Of a stretch of DNA of 55,450 nucleotides, positions 16,529 to 24,385 are shown piece after piece; position 1 is the stretch's first letter; every line of letters starts with the position of its first letter. The notes under the pieces were generated by a model. It was not told the origin of the DNA. It ran no database searches and saw nothing but the letters and a program-made list of their open reading frames with translations. The DNA is from JAFARZ01 sp035651595 (lineage in GTDB: Bacteria; Actinomycetota; Actinomycetes; Streptosporangiales; Streptosporangiaceae). The stretch lies in assembly GCA_035651595.1 (NCBI GenBank), contig DASRFJ010000245.1:1-55450 (forward strand), given 5' to 3'. Position numbers and translations under genes: made by a program.

Positions 16529-17081
16529 CGGCGGCGGTGACCGCCGCGGTCAGGTGGCCGACGGCGGCGACGTCGAGCCGGCTGAGGCCGCCGAAGATAT
16601 GCCCGATGACTATCAGAACGGCCAGGCTGAGCCCGGCCGCGACCCTTGCTCGCGCCGTGCCGCGGAGCAGCACGATCATGATCGCCGACAGCACGACGTA
16701 GGACGGGCCGACGTCGGTCAGGTGCCGGTAGCTCACCGGCAGCTGCCCGGCGTCCACCCGGTACGCCACGACGCCCTCGCTCACCAGCGTGCCGAGCACG
16801 TGCCCGGCCAGGCAGATCACGGCCGCTCGCAGCGAACCCACCGCCCGGTTCGCGCCGAACAGCGTGAGCGCGATCAGCACCGGCCAGGCATACCAGTCTC
16901 GCTCCCCGGTGAACGGCGACAGCAGCAGCGGAACCACCGGATCGTGCTCCAGGTTGGCGACGCTGGTCGTGGCCCAGCCGGTGAGCACCGCCTGGCCGTG
17001 CGCGCCCATGGCGAGGAACAAAATCTCGCCGGACAGGTAAGCGCCGAGGAAGCACCAGGCGAACGCGTACCCGCGGAACAT
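16485..17081 (-). CDS. Rhomboid-like integral membrane protein
   Basis: A 198-residue multi-pass protein with about six hydrophobic segments. HVLGTLVSEGVVAYR resembles the rhomboid-like family of actinobacteria, and GHIFGGLSRLDVAAVGHLTAAV carries the late His-containing helix. A canonical catalytic GxSG serine is not visible, so proteolytic activity is doubtful. I chose the ATG at 17081 (MFRGYAFAWCF), where the hydrophobic N-terminus begins. The CoA-binding ORF upstream runs about 208 bases into this gene in another frame, and the 3' end overlaps the convergent VIT gene by 44 bases. Confidence 0.7.
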   Translation of the reverse strand: MFRGYAFAWCFLGAYLSGEILFLAMGAHGQAVLTGWATTSVANLEHDPVVPLLLSPFTGERDWYAWPVLIALTLFGANRAVGSLRAAVICLAGHVLGTLVSEGVVAYRVDAGQLPVSYRHLTDVGPSYVVLSAIMIVLLRGTARARVAAGLSLAVLIVIGHIFGGLSRLDVAAVGHLTAAVTAAVMTLRARPRCRSGT

Positions 17082-17506
17082 AACCGAGCGGCTGGCGCCT
17101 CGAGGTTCAGGCGGCGCTGCTCGATGATCAGGCAGCGGTCCTCCACATAGAGCAGCCCGGCGTCCTCGGCGATCGCGCGGGCCTCGGCGGACGCGATGCC
17201 GAGCTGGAGCCACAGGGCGGTGGCGCCCGCGGCGACGGCCTGGCGGGCGATGTCGGGCGTCTGCCCGGACGGCCGGAACACGTCGACGAGGCCCACCCGC
17301 TCGGGAACCTCGGCCAGGGTCCGGTAAACGGTCTCACCCAGGATCACCTCGCTGTGCGGGTTGACCGGGATGATCCGCCAGCCGTGGCGCTGCATGTGCG
17401 CGGGCACCGAGTGCGCGGCCTTGGCCGTCGAGGCACTCGCGCCCACCACGGTGATCGTGTCGTAGGTGGTCAGGATGCGCTGGACGATCGCGTCGGTACC
17501 ATTCAC
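16874..17506 (-). CDS. CoA-binding domain protein (YccU-like) with extended C-terminus
   Basis: Residues 1 to about 138 form a Rossmann-type CoA-binding protein: ITVVGASASTAKAAHSVPAHMQRHGWRIIPVNP, GLVDVFRP, ALWLQLGIAS and VEDRCLIIEQRRL. Relatives end near here at about 140 residues. This frame instead stays open for 72 more codons with residues unlike the family, running into the rhomboid-like gene. Either the native stop was lost, or the sequence has an indel near 17100; in the third frame a TGA occurs exactly at the expected end (CGCCTGAACC). The GTG start overlaps the stop of the amidohydrolase remnant. Ligand and role unknown. Confidence 0.8.
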   Translation of the reverse strand: MNGTDAIVQRILTTYDTITVVGASASTAKAAHSVPAHMQRHGWRIIPVNPHSEVILGETVYRTLAEVPERVGLVDVFRPSGQTPDIARQAVAAGATALWLQLGIASAEARAIAEDAGLLYVEDRCLIIEQRRLNLEAPAARLCSAGTRSPGASSALTCPARFCSSPWARTARRCSPAGPRPASPTWSTIRWFRCCCRRSPGSETGMPGRC

Positions 17507-18311
17507 GGTTGCCAGCCTACGAGGGTGCCGCGCTGGACGACGAGGTACGGTCCGGCCGGGGCGGCGAGCACGGCCGGATCGGCGAGCGGATCGCCGTCGA
17601 CGGCGAGCAGGTCGGCCAGCTTGCCTTCGGCGATCGTGCCGGTGTGCCCGGCCAGGCCGAGCGCCTCGGCGGCGGTGCCGGTCGCGGCGGTCAGCACGTC
17701 GGCGGGTGCCAGGCCGTGGAACACCATGCGCTGGATCTCCAGGCCGACGGCGAGGCTCATGTCGCTGCCTAGGGCGATCTTCACGCCGGCCTGGCTGGCC
17801 GCCCGCATCGTGGCGGCCCCTCGGTCAGGTTGCGGACCGCGAGTTCGGCGAGCACCGGCGGCATGTCCGGGCGCGGCTCGGCGTCGGCCGGGTCGATCAC
17901 CTCGCCGAGGCCGGCCATCCAGTAGTAGCCGGACAGCGTGGGCACCAGCACCTGGCCGTTCGCGGCCATGTCGGCGAGCAGGTCGGAACGCCGGTGCAGG
18001 TACATGCCGTGCTCGATGGTGTCCACGCCGTGCCGGATCGCGGCCGCGCAGCCGTCCACGCCCTCCGCGTGCGCGCACACCCGGTAGCCGAGCCGGTGTG
18101 CCTCGTCGGTGACCGCGGCGAGTTCCGCGTCGGTGAGCTGGAGCGGATCCGGGTCCTCAAGCTCGTTGGACCGTGCCCCGGTCGTCATCACCTTGACGAA
18201 GTCCGGGCGCGGCAGGGCGCCGGTCCCGTCGAGCAGGCGTGCGTTCGTGAGCCACAGTGGCCGCGGGTCCGGCGGCGGGTCAGCGATAAGCGCGGGAAAC
18301 CTGTGCATCAC
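17503..18311 (-). pseudogene. Amidohydrolase remnant (frameshift and internal deletion)
   Basis: Two frames together give one amidohydrolase-like sequence. The first (from 18311) holds the N-terminal strand, PLWLTNARLLDGTGALP, then jumps directly to DFVKVMTTGARSN; about 100 residues including the HxH metal site are missing. It continues through VCAHAEGVDG and IEHGMYL to NLTEG near 17820. The second frame resumes with AATMRAASQAGVKIALGSD and runs to the end. The shift lies in a G-run (C-run on the plus strand), consistent with loss of one base. With the metal site gone, the product should be inactive whether or not the frameshift is genuine. Relatives act on dipeptides or other cyclic amides. 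Confidence 0.8.
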
Positions 18312-18374
18312 GCTGCCACGATAGGCCCAGAGTTACCGCTGGTCTATGCCCACCGGGTCGCCGACGGCGGTGAC

Positions 18375-18476
18375 GGGGAGTGTGGCCCCCGAAGCCCCCT
18401 GGGCGGGGGTGCGTGGCTCCCGGACCCCCTTGGAGGGCGGGCGCGGGGCGGGCGCGGGGCGGGAGAAAGCCGGGCG
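18375..18476. repeat. GC-rich C-run/G-run element
   Basis: The 232-base gap before the glycosyltransferase holds ggggagtgtggcccccg, close to ggggagcgtggcccccgg at 7477-7493, then gtggctcccggaccccc and a tandem gcggggcgg. Several small C-run/G-run hairpins can form. The rest of the gap holds nothing I recognise apart from the promoter presumably needed for the glycosyltransferase. Confidence 0.5.
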
Positions 18477-18551
18477 TTGGGGCAGGCGGGCGCGGGAGGC
18501 TTCAGGGGCGGCGGCGCGGGACGAACTAGCTACTGGGTGGTAAGGTGCGGC

Positions 18552-19799
18552 GTGGTCACATTGGCGCCAGGGACGCTCAGGATCGCGTTGCTCTCCTACC
18601 GGAGCAAACCGCACTGCGGTGGCCAGGGTGTCTACGTGCGCCACCTGAGCCGGGAGCTGGCCGCGCTGGGACATACCGTCGAGGTGTTCTCCGGTCAGCC
18701 CTATCCGGAACTCGATCCGGGACCGGTGCTGCGCGAGGTGCCCAGCCTGGACCTGTACCGCGACGAGGATCCGTTCCGCACGCCGCGGCCGGAGGAGTAC
18801 CGGGACTGGGTCGACCTGCTGGAAACGGCGATGATGTGGGGCGGCGCGTTCCCCGAGCCGCTCACGTTCAGCATCCGGGCCCGGCGGGCGCTGGCCGCCA
18901 GGCGCGGCGACTTCGACGTGGTGCACGACAACCAGGGCCTCGGCTACGGTCTGCTAGGGCTGCGGCGGCTCGGCCTGCCGCTGGTGACGAGCATCCACCA
19001 CCCGATCAGCGTGGACCGGCGGATCGACCTGGCCGGGCTGCACGGCCTGGCGAAGCTGTCCCGGCGGCGCTGGTACGGGTTCGTCCGGATGCAGGCCAGG
19101 GTCGCCAGGCACGCCGGGCCGCTGATCACCGTCTCCGAGTCCTCGCGGGACGACATCTGCCGTGACTTCCGGGTCCGGGCCGCCGACGTGCACATCATCC
19201 CGCTGGGTGTGGACACCCGGGTGTTCCGTCCGGGCCGGGACCGGGTGCCGGGGCGGATCCTGGCGGTGGCCAGCGCGGATTCGGCGCTTAAGGGGCTGAG
19301 CACATTGCTCCGGGCGGTCAGTAAGCTCTCCACCGAGCGGGATGTGCACCTGGTCGTCGTCGGCAAGCCGTCCCCGGACACCGAGCGGCTGGCCCGGCAG
19401 CTGTCCCTCGGCGACCGCGTGCGGTTCACCCACGGGCTGGCCGACGCGGAGTTCTCCGACCTGGTCGGCACCGCGGAGATCGCGGTCGTGCCGTCCCTCT
19501 ACGAGGGGTTCTCGCTGCCGGCCGTGGAACACATGGCGTCAGGCACGCCGCTGGTGGCCAGCCGCACCGCTGCGCTGCCCGAGGTCACCGGGACTGCACC
19601 CGATAAAGCCGGCGCGGTGCTCGTCACCCCCGGGGACAGCGAGGAGCTGGCTGCCGTGCTGCGCCGGCTGCACGACTCGCCGGCCGAGCGCGCACAGCTG
19701 TCCGAACGGGCCGTTGCGCGGGTAAAAGAGCGGTTCGCGTGGCCGGCCGTGGCGCGGGCGACCGTCGAGGTGTACCGGACGGGAGCCAACGCGTGCTGA
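18552..19799 (+). CDS. Glycosyltransferase family 4
   Basis: A 415-residue GT-B fold glycosyltransferase. The N-terminal domain starts IALLSYRSKPHCGGQGVYVRHLSRELAALGH with the Gly-rich donor loop; the C-terminal domain has ILAVASADSALKGLSTLLRA and the EX7E motif in PSLYEGFSLPAVEHMASG. It transfers a sugar from a nucleotide donor with retention. GTG 18552 is the first sensible start, with AAGG a few bases upstream. It is followed, with a seven-base overlap, by a methyltransferase, and the set continues with a toroid protein; the conserved grouping suggests one pathway, perhaps for a modified glycoconjugate. Confidence 0.85.
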   Translation: MVTLAPGTLRIALLSYRSKPHCGGQGVYVRHLSRELAALGHTVEVFSGQPYPELDPGPVLREVPSLDLYRDEDPFRTPRPEEYRDWVDLLETAMMWGGAFPEPLTFSIRARRALAARRGDFDVVHDNQGLGYGLLGLRRLGLPLVTSIHHPISVDRRIDLAGLHGLAKLSRRRWYGFVRMQARVARHAGPLITVSESSRDDICRDFRVRAADVHIIPLGVDTRVFRPGRDRVPGRILAVASADSALKGLSTLLRAVSKLSTERDVHLVVVGKPSPDTERLARQLSLGDRVRFTHGLADAEFSDLVGTAEIAVVPSLYEGFSLPAVEHMASGTPLVASRTAALPEVTGTAPDKAGAVLVTPGDSEELAAVLRRLHDSPAERAQLSERAVARVKERFAWPAVARATVEVYRTGANAC

Positions 19800-20554
19800 C
19801 CGTGGACTTCGGGCGGTTCCCGATCCGGGCCGGGGACCGCGTGCTCGACCTGGGCTGCGGCGGCGGCCGGCACGCGTACGAGGTGTACCGGCGCGGCGGG
19901 CGGGTCGTCGCGTTCGACCTGGACCCGGGCGAGCTGACCCCGGTGCGCGGCATGTTCGGGGCCATGGCCGCCGAAGGCGAGGTACCCGACGGCGCGTGTG
20001 CCCAAGCAGCATCCGGAGACGGGACGAGTATGCCGTTCCGCGATGATGCCTTTGATGTTGTTATCGCGGCGGAGATCCTGGAGCACGTCCTGGACGATCA
20101 GCGGGCGATGCGCGAGCTCGCGCGCGTGCTGCGGCCGGGGGGACGGGCCGCCATCACGGTCCCGGCCTTCCTCCCGGAGCGGATCTGCTGGGCGCTGTCG
20201 GCGGAGTATCACGAGGTGCCGGGCGGGCACGTGCGGATTTACACGCGGGTCGAGCTCGAGGCCAAGCTGGCGCGGGCCGGGCTGCGGCCGATGTGGCACC
20301 ACCATGCGCATGCGCTGCACTCGCCGTACTGGTGGCTGAAGTGCGCGGTCGGGGTGAGCAAGGAACACCCGGCGGCCGAGGCGTACCACAAGATGCTCGT
20401 GTGGGACATCATGAAGCGGCCACGCGTCACCCGGGCGGCGGAACGCGTGCTGAATCCGGTGATCGGGAAGAGCCTCGTGGTTTACGCGATGAAACCCGGT
20501 TTGAACGGGGGGTGCGGGGGGTCGTCCCCCCGCGCGAAAGCAGAGCCTTGCTGA
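19793..20554 (+). CDS. Class I SAM-dependent methyltransferase
   Basis: A 253-residue methyltransferase. Motif I is VLDLGCGGGRHAYE, the acidic ribose-binding end VVAFDLD follows, and the later MPFRDDAFDVVIAAEILEHV and LRPGGRAAITVPAF are motifs of the UbiE/COQ5-like group. GTG 19793 overlaps the glycosyltransferase stop, so the genes are coupled. The last 18 or so residues (GLNGGCGGSSPRAKAEPC) come from a GC-rich hairpin element at 20514-20533, so they look like a tail acquired by insertion at the gene junction. Substrate unknown; the neighbouring enzymes suggest a sugar or lipid-linked intermediate. Confidence 0.85.
   Translation: MLTVDFGRFPIRAGDRVLDLGCGGGRHAYEVYRRGGRVVAFDLDPGELTPVRGMFGAMAAEGEVPDGACAQAASGDGTSMPFRDDAFDVVIAAEILEHVLDDQRAMRELARVLRPGGRAAITVPAFLPERICWALSAEYHEVPGGHVRIYTRVELEAKLARAGLRPMWHHHAHALHSPYWWLKCAVGVSKEHPAAEAYHKMLVWDIMKRPRVTRAAERVLNPVIGKSLVVYAMKPGLNGGCGGSSPRAKAEPC
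20514..20533. repeat. GC-rich hairpin inside a methyltransferase 3' end
   Basis: gcgggggg (20514-20521) and ccccccgc (20526-20533) pair around tcgt. Nearly the same sequence (cggggggtcg, then seven C, then gcgc) occurs at 43006-43026 in a permease N-terminus. Here it adds a Gly/Ser-rich tail to the methyltransferase and sits just before the next start. Confidence 0.65.
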
Positions 20555-21537
20555 GCCTGGCGGAGATCCGCGCGACCGGGGCGGCGATCGCGCGGATGCA
20601 GCAGCCGGACGGCGCGATCCCGTGGCCGGACGGGCATGTGGACGCGTGGGACCACGTGGAGTGCGCGATGGCGCTGAGCGCGTGCGGTTTCCAGACGGCG
20701 GCCCGGCGGGCGTACGGGTGGCTGCGGGACACCCAGCGGGTGGACGGCTCCTGGCCGCGATCCGTGATAGGCGCCACGGTGACGGATCCGGCGGCGGAGG
20801 CGCACCACGCCGCGTACGTCGCGGTCGGCGCGTGGCACGAGTACCTGGTCACCGGCGACGACGGTTTCGCCCGGGTGATGTGGCCGACGGTGCGGCTGGC
20901 GCTCGACTGGGTGCTGGGGCTGCGGACCCCGCGCGGCGAGATCCGCTGGGAGCGGGACGCCGCCGGGGTACCGGGCGAGTTCGCGCTGCTGTCCGGCTGC
21001 TCGAGCATCTACCAGGCGCTGCACTGCGGGGTCGCGCTCGGCAAGCTGGTGTCCGAGCCCCGGCCGGACTGGGAGCGGGCGGCGGAGCGGCTCGGGTACC
21101 TGATCGCCGGGTGCCCGGAGGCGTTCGCGGACAAGTCGCGGTTCGCGATGGACTGGTACTACCCGGTGCTCGGCGGGGCGCTTAACGGGCAGGCCGGCAT
21201 GCGAAGGCTGCTGGCGGGCTGGTCCGCGTTCGTCGTTCCGGGCCTTGGCGTGCGGTGCGTGCGCGACGAGCCGTGGGTGACCGTCGCGGAGACCTGCGAG
21301 CTGGTGCTCGCGCTGGACGCGTGCGGTCTGCGGGGGCGCGCCGAGAAACTGCTGGCGACCGTGGCCGCACAGCGGCGGCCGGACGGGTCGTACTGGACCG
21401 GATGGCAGTTCGTCAACGAGCAGCCGTTCCCGGCGGACTGCTCGAGCTGGACCGCGGCCGCGGTGGTGCTGGCCGCGGACGCGCTGGCCGGGTTCTCCCG
21501 CGGCGCCGGGATCTTCAGAGACGTTCCAGGACCCTGA
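20548..21537 (+). CDS. Alpha/alpha-toroid protein, annotated prenyltransferase in relatives
   Basis: About 329 residues with repeated helical hairpins and the motifs QQPDGAIPWPDG and TQRVDGSWPRS, like the QxxDGxW repeats of the prenyltransferase/squalene-cyclase fold. HAAYVAVGAWHEYL and the many Trp residues also resemble six-hairpin glycosidases, so prenyl transfer is not established. The start is uncertain: I use TTG 20548, which overlaps the methyltransferase stop; a GTG about 40 bases upstream lies inside the GC-rich element. It follows the glycosyltransferase and methyltransferase directly and converges with a second methyltransferase, overlapping it by 23 bases. This set of genes recurs in actinomycetes as far as I know; function unassigned. 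Confidence 0.75.
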   Translation: MLSLAEIRATGAAIARMQQPDGAIPWPDGHVDAWDHVECAMALSACGFQTAARRAYGWLRDTQRVDGSWPRSVIGATVTDPAAEAHHAAYVAVGAWHEYLVTGDDGFARVMWPTVRLALDWVLGLRTPRGEIRWERDAAGVPGEFALLSGCSSIYQALHCGVALGKLVSEPRPDWERAAERLGYLIAGCPEAFADKSRFAMDWYYPVLGGALNGQAGMRRLLAGWSAFVVPGLGVRCVRDEPWVTVAETCELVLALDACGLRGRAEKLLATVAAQRRPDGSYWTGWQFVNEQPFPADCSSWTAAAVVLAADALAGFSRGAGIFRDVPGP

Positions 21538-22132
21538 GTGAGCCTTCGCGGCGGACCTCTTTGAACCGGCCGCTGTCCAGGGCGCGCCGGTAGATCCGGT
21601 ACGGCGCCTGGCCGCCGTCGGCCGGGTCGGGGAACACGTCGTGGATGGCCAGCGCGCCGCCGCTGGCGAGGAACGGCGTCCACGATTCGTAGTCGGCCTG
21701 GGCGGCCTCGTCGGTGTGGCCGCCATCGATGAACACCATGCCAAGCTCGGTTCGCCACAGGGCGGCCACGTGAGCGGACCGCCCGACGATGACGATCACG
21801 TCGTCTTCGAGGCCTGCCGCGGCGAGCGTGCGGCGCAGTTCGGGGAGCGTGTCGATGCGGCCCACGGCGGGGTCGACCAGGGCAGGGTCGTGGTACTCCC
21901 AGCCTGGCTGGTGCTCTTCGGAGCCCCGGTGGTGGTCGATGGTGATCGTGACCTGGGTCTTTGCCCGGGCGCCGGCGGCCAGGTAGATCGTGGACTTGCC
22001 GCAGTAGCTGCCGATCTCCAGGACGGGGCCGTTACCGGCATAGGCGGCGGCGGTCTCGTACAGGGCTAGTCCCTCGACGGGCGGCATGAAGCCTTGTGTC
22101 CGCTCGGCGAGGGCGCGCAGCTGTGGGTCCAC
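21515..22132 (-). CDS. Class I SAM-dependent methyltransferase (MT 24 type)
   Basis: A 205-residue methyltransferase of the type related to cephalosporin hydroxylase/MT 24: VLEIGSYCGKSTIYLAAGA (motif I), VFIDGGHTDEAAQADYESW and GGALAIHDVFPDPADGG. The GTG start overlaps the TAG stop of the response regulator by one base, so it is translationally coupled to the two-component system, while its 3' end overlaps the convergent toroid gene. Regulator and pathway are thus physically tied. Substrate unknown. Confidence 0.85.
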   Translation of the reverse strand: MDPQLRALAERTQGFMPPVEGLALYETAAAYAGNGPVLEIGSYCGKSTIYLAAGARAKTQVTITIDHHRGSEEHQPGWEYHDPALVDPAVGRIDTLPELRRTLAAAGLEDDVIVIVGRSAHVAALWRTELGMVFIDGGHTDEAAQADYESWTPFLASGGALAIHDVFPDPADGGQAPYRIYRRALDSGRFKEVRREGSLRVLERL

Positions 22133-22776
22133 TACGACTCCAGGTAGGCGAGGACGGCCAGCACCCGGCGATTATCGTCGTCGGACGGGGCCAGGTCGAG
22201 CTTGGCGAAGATGCCGGCCGCGTGCTTGCTGACCGCCTTCTCGGTGATGAACAGGCGCTGGGCGATGGCGGCGTTCGACCTGCCTTCGGCCATCAGCGCG
22301 AGTACCTGGAGTTCCCGTGGCGTCAGGCGGCTCACCGGCTTGGTCCGGGTGTGCTTGATCAGCAGCTTCTGCACGACCTCGGGGTCAAGCACGGTGCCGC
22401 CCTTCGCGACGGTGCGGATCGCGGTGGCGAACGCGTCATCGTTGAACACACGGTCCTTGAGCAGGTAGCCGACGGCGCCTGCCTGGTCGGCGAGCAGCTC
22501 ACGGGCGTAAAGCTGCTCGACGTACTGGCTGAGCACGAGCACCGGCAGGCCGGGGATCTGGCGGCGGGCCTCGATCGCGGCGCGCAGGCCGTCGTCGGTG
22601 TTCGTCGGCGGCAACCGGACGTCGACGATACTCACGTCGGGCTGGTGCTTGAGCAGCGCCTCGAGCAGTTCCGGTGCGGTGCCCACGGCGGCGACGATCT
22701 CGAAGTCGTGCGCCTCGAGCAGCCGGACCAGTCCCTCCCTCAGCAGGAAGAGGTCTTCGGCGATGACAATGCGCAC
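22132..22776 (-). CDS. NarL/FixJ-family response regulator
   Basis: A 214-residue two-component regulator. The receiver domain has acidic pocket Glu7-Asp8, phospho-acceptor Asp52 (SIVDVRLPP), and the later Lys in LLKDR. The C-terminal LuxR-type helix-turn-helix reads LTPRELQVLALMAEGRSNAAIAQRLFITEKAVSKHAAGIFAKL. Its start lies 37 bases inside the 3' end of the histidine kinase gene. Likely targets are its own unit and the adjoining methyltransferase; no operator is identifiable. Confidence 0.92.
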   Translation of the reverse strand: MRIVIAEDLFLLREGLVRLLEAHDFEIVAAVGTAPELLEALLKHQPDVSIVDVRLPPTNTDDGLRAAIEARRQIPGLPVLVLSQYVEQLYARELLADQAGAVGYLLKDRVFNDDAFATAIRTVAKGGTVLDPEVVQKLLIKHTRTKPVSRLTPRELQVLALMAEGRSNAAIAQRLFITEKAVSKHAAGIFAKLDLAPSDDDNRRVLAVLAYLES

Positions 22777-24320
22777 GGCACCTCGATGACGACGATGGTC
22801 GGCCCGCCCGGCGGGCTGTTCACCGCAAGGATGCCATCAAACGTGGCGAGCCTGCGCTCGATCCCGTTCAGCCCGGTGCCCTGCGACGGGTCGGCGCCGC
22901 CCGCGCCATCGTCGGTGACCTGGGCGCGGAGCATGCCGATGGCCGCGTAGCTGAGCTGGATCTTGATGGTGCGCGCGCCTGAGTGGCGGACGGCGTTGGT
23001 GAGGATCTCCGCGATCGCGAAGTAGACGGCCGAGGCGACCGGCATCTCGATCTCGGCCGGGAGGTCGATGTCGGTTTGCGTGTGCAGCGGAGTGTCGAGC
23101 GCCAGGGCCCGGACCGCGTCGGCCAGACCGCGATCGGCGAGCACCGGCGGGTAGATGCCGCGCACCAGGTCACGCAGCTCGGTCAGGGCTTTTGACGAGG
23201 ACTCCTTCGCTTCGCTGACCAGGGCGAGCGCGGCTTCCGGGCTGGTCGCGAACAGTCGTTCGGCGGCCTGGAGGCTCATGCCGAGCGCGACCAGGCGGGC
23301 CTGGGCGCCGTCGTGCAGGTCCCGCTCGATCCTGCGCAGTTCGGCGACGGCGGTGTCCACCGCGTCGGTCCTGGTCTGGGTCAGCGTCTCGACCCGCTCG
23401 GTCAGCTGCTCGGCCCTGGCGGCGAGTTCGGCGTCCTTGCGGTAGACGCGGGGTGCCAGCCACCCCGCGAATGACAGCAGGGCGGTGCCCTGGAGCAGGC
23501 CCCCGACGACCGCGCTGGACTTGCTGTTGACCAGCATGGCGCCGTAGAAGCCGCCGCTGACCCCCGGCCAGAACAGGGCGAGCAGGATCCCGTACGTGCC
23601 GAGGATCACGATGCCGGCCAGGGCCGCCGCGACGGCCCGCTCGGGAACGCGGGCGACCAGGACGATTCCCGCCGCGAGGATGACGAGGTCGGCGACGAAC
23701 GAGAACTGCGGCCGCCACCAGCCGACGCCGAACCAGCCGTCGACGCCGAACAGTTCCAGGATCACGAGCAGCACCGGCAGGAGCAGCGGTGCGTACGTGG
23801 CGGCTGGTCCCCCGGTGCTCTGCCCGCCGGCGCCCCCGCGGAGCCGGCCGAAGAGCGCCTTGATGGTTCCGTAGCCCACCGCGTCGAGCCGCGGGAACAG
23901 CCAGACACCGGCGACGATGTACAGCGCCGCCTCCGGTACCTGCCACGGGGACACAAACGTCCAGCTCGATCCCAGCAGCCCGTACTGCGAGAAGGAGGGG
24001 AAGCCGTCCTTCGCGTTCAGGTACCCGATGCAGCCGTAGATGATCAAGGCCCACGGCAGCAGCCTCGTCGCGACCCGCGGCGCGAATATCACGAGCACGA
24101 TCGCGGCGCCCAGCCCCAGCAAGAACTTCTCCCCGCCCGCCACGGCGAGGAGGGTGAGGACGACAAGGAGCAGGCCCCAGCCCCGGCTGCGGATGCCTTC
24201 CGGTATGGCGCTGGAGGCATCGCGGAACGCGGCCTTGATGTCGGCGCCGCGCCGTCGCCACAGCACCCACATGCCGGCCAGCCAGATCGCCACGGCCAGG
24301 ACGAAGACGAGCGTTCCCAT
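22740..24320 (-). CDS. Sensor histidine kinase, HisKA_3 type
   Basis: A 526-residue membrane sensor kinase partnering the downstream NarL-type regulator. Residues 1-290 hold about eight to ten hydrophobic segments, a multi-pass sensor region without a large extracellular domain. The phospho-acceptor is His336 in RIERDLHDGAQARL, followed by the HATPase domain with AIAEILTNAVRHSGA (N box) and DDGAGG/GTGLNGI (G boxes). I use ATG 24320 (MGTLVFVLAV), where the first membrane helix begins. The signal is unknown; many membrane segments suggest a membrane or lipid-linked cue. Confidence 0.9.
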   Translation of the reverse strand: MGTLVFVLAVAIWLAGMWVLWRRRGADIKAAFRDASSAIPEGIRSRGWGLLLVVLTLLAVAGGEKFLLGLGAAIVLVIFAPRVATRLLPWALIIYGCIGYLNAKDGFPSFSQYGLLGSSWTFVSPWQVPEAALYIVAGVWLFPRLDAVGYGTIKALFGRLRGGAGGQSTGGPAATYAPLLLPVLLVILELFGVDGWFGVGWWRPQFSFVADLVILAAGIVLVARVPERAVAAALAGIVILGTYGILLALFWPGVSGGFYGAMLVNSKSSAVVGGLLQGTALLSFAGWLAPRVYRKDAELAARAEQLTERVETLTQTRTDAVDTAVAELRRIERDLHDGAQARLVALGMSLQAAERLFATSPEAALALVSEAKESSSKALTELRDLVRGIYPPVLADRGLADAVRALALDTPLHTQTDIDLPAEIEMPVASAVYFAIAEILTNAVRHSGARTIKIQLSYAAIGMLRAQVTDDGAGGADPSQGTGLNGIERRLATFDGILAVNSPPGGPTIVVIEVPCALSSPKTSSC

Positions 24321-24385
24321 GAGGTCAATACTGGCCGCGGGCCGGCCGCGCCGCCATGGCCTTGCGCCCACCCGGCTTGGTGGGC

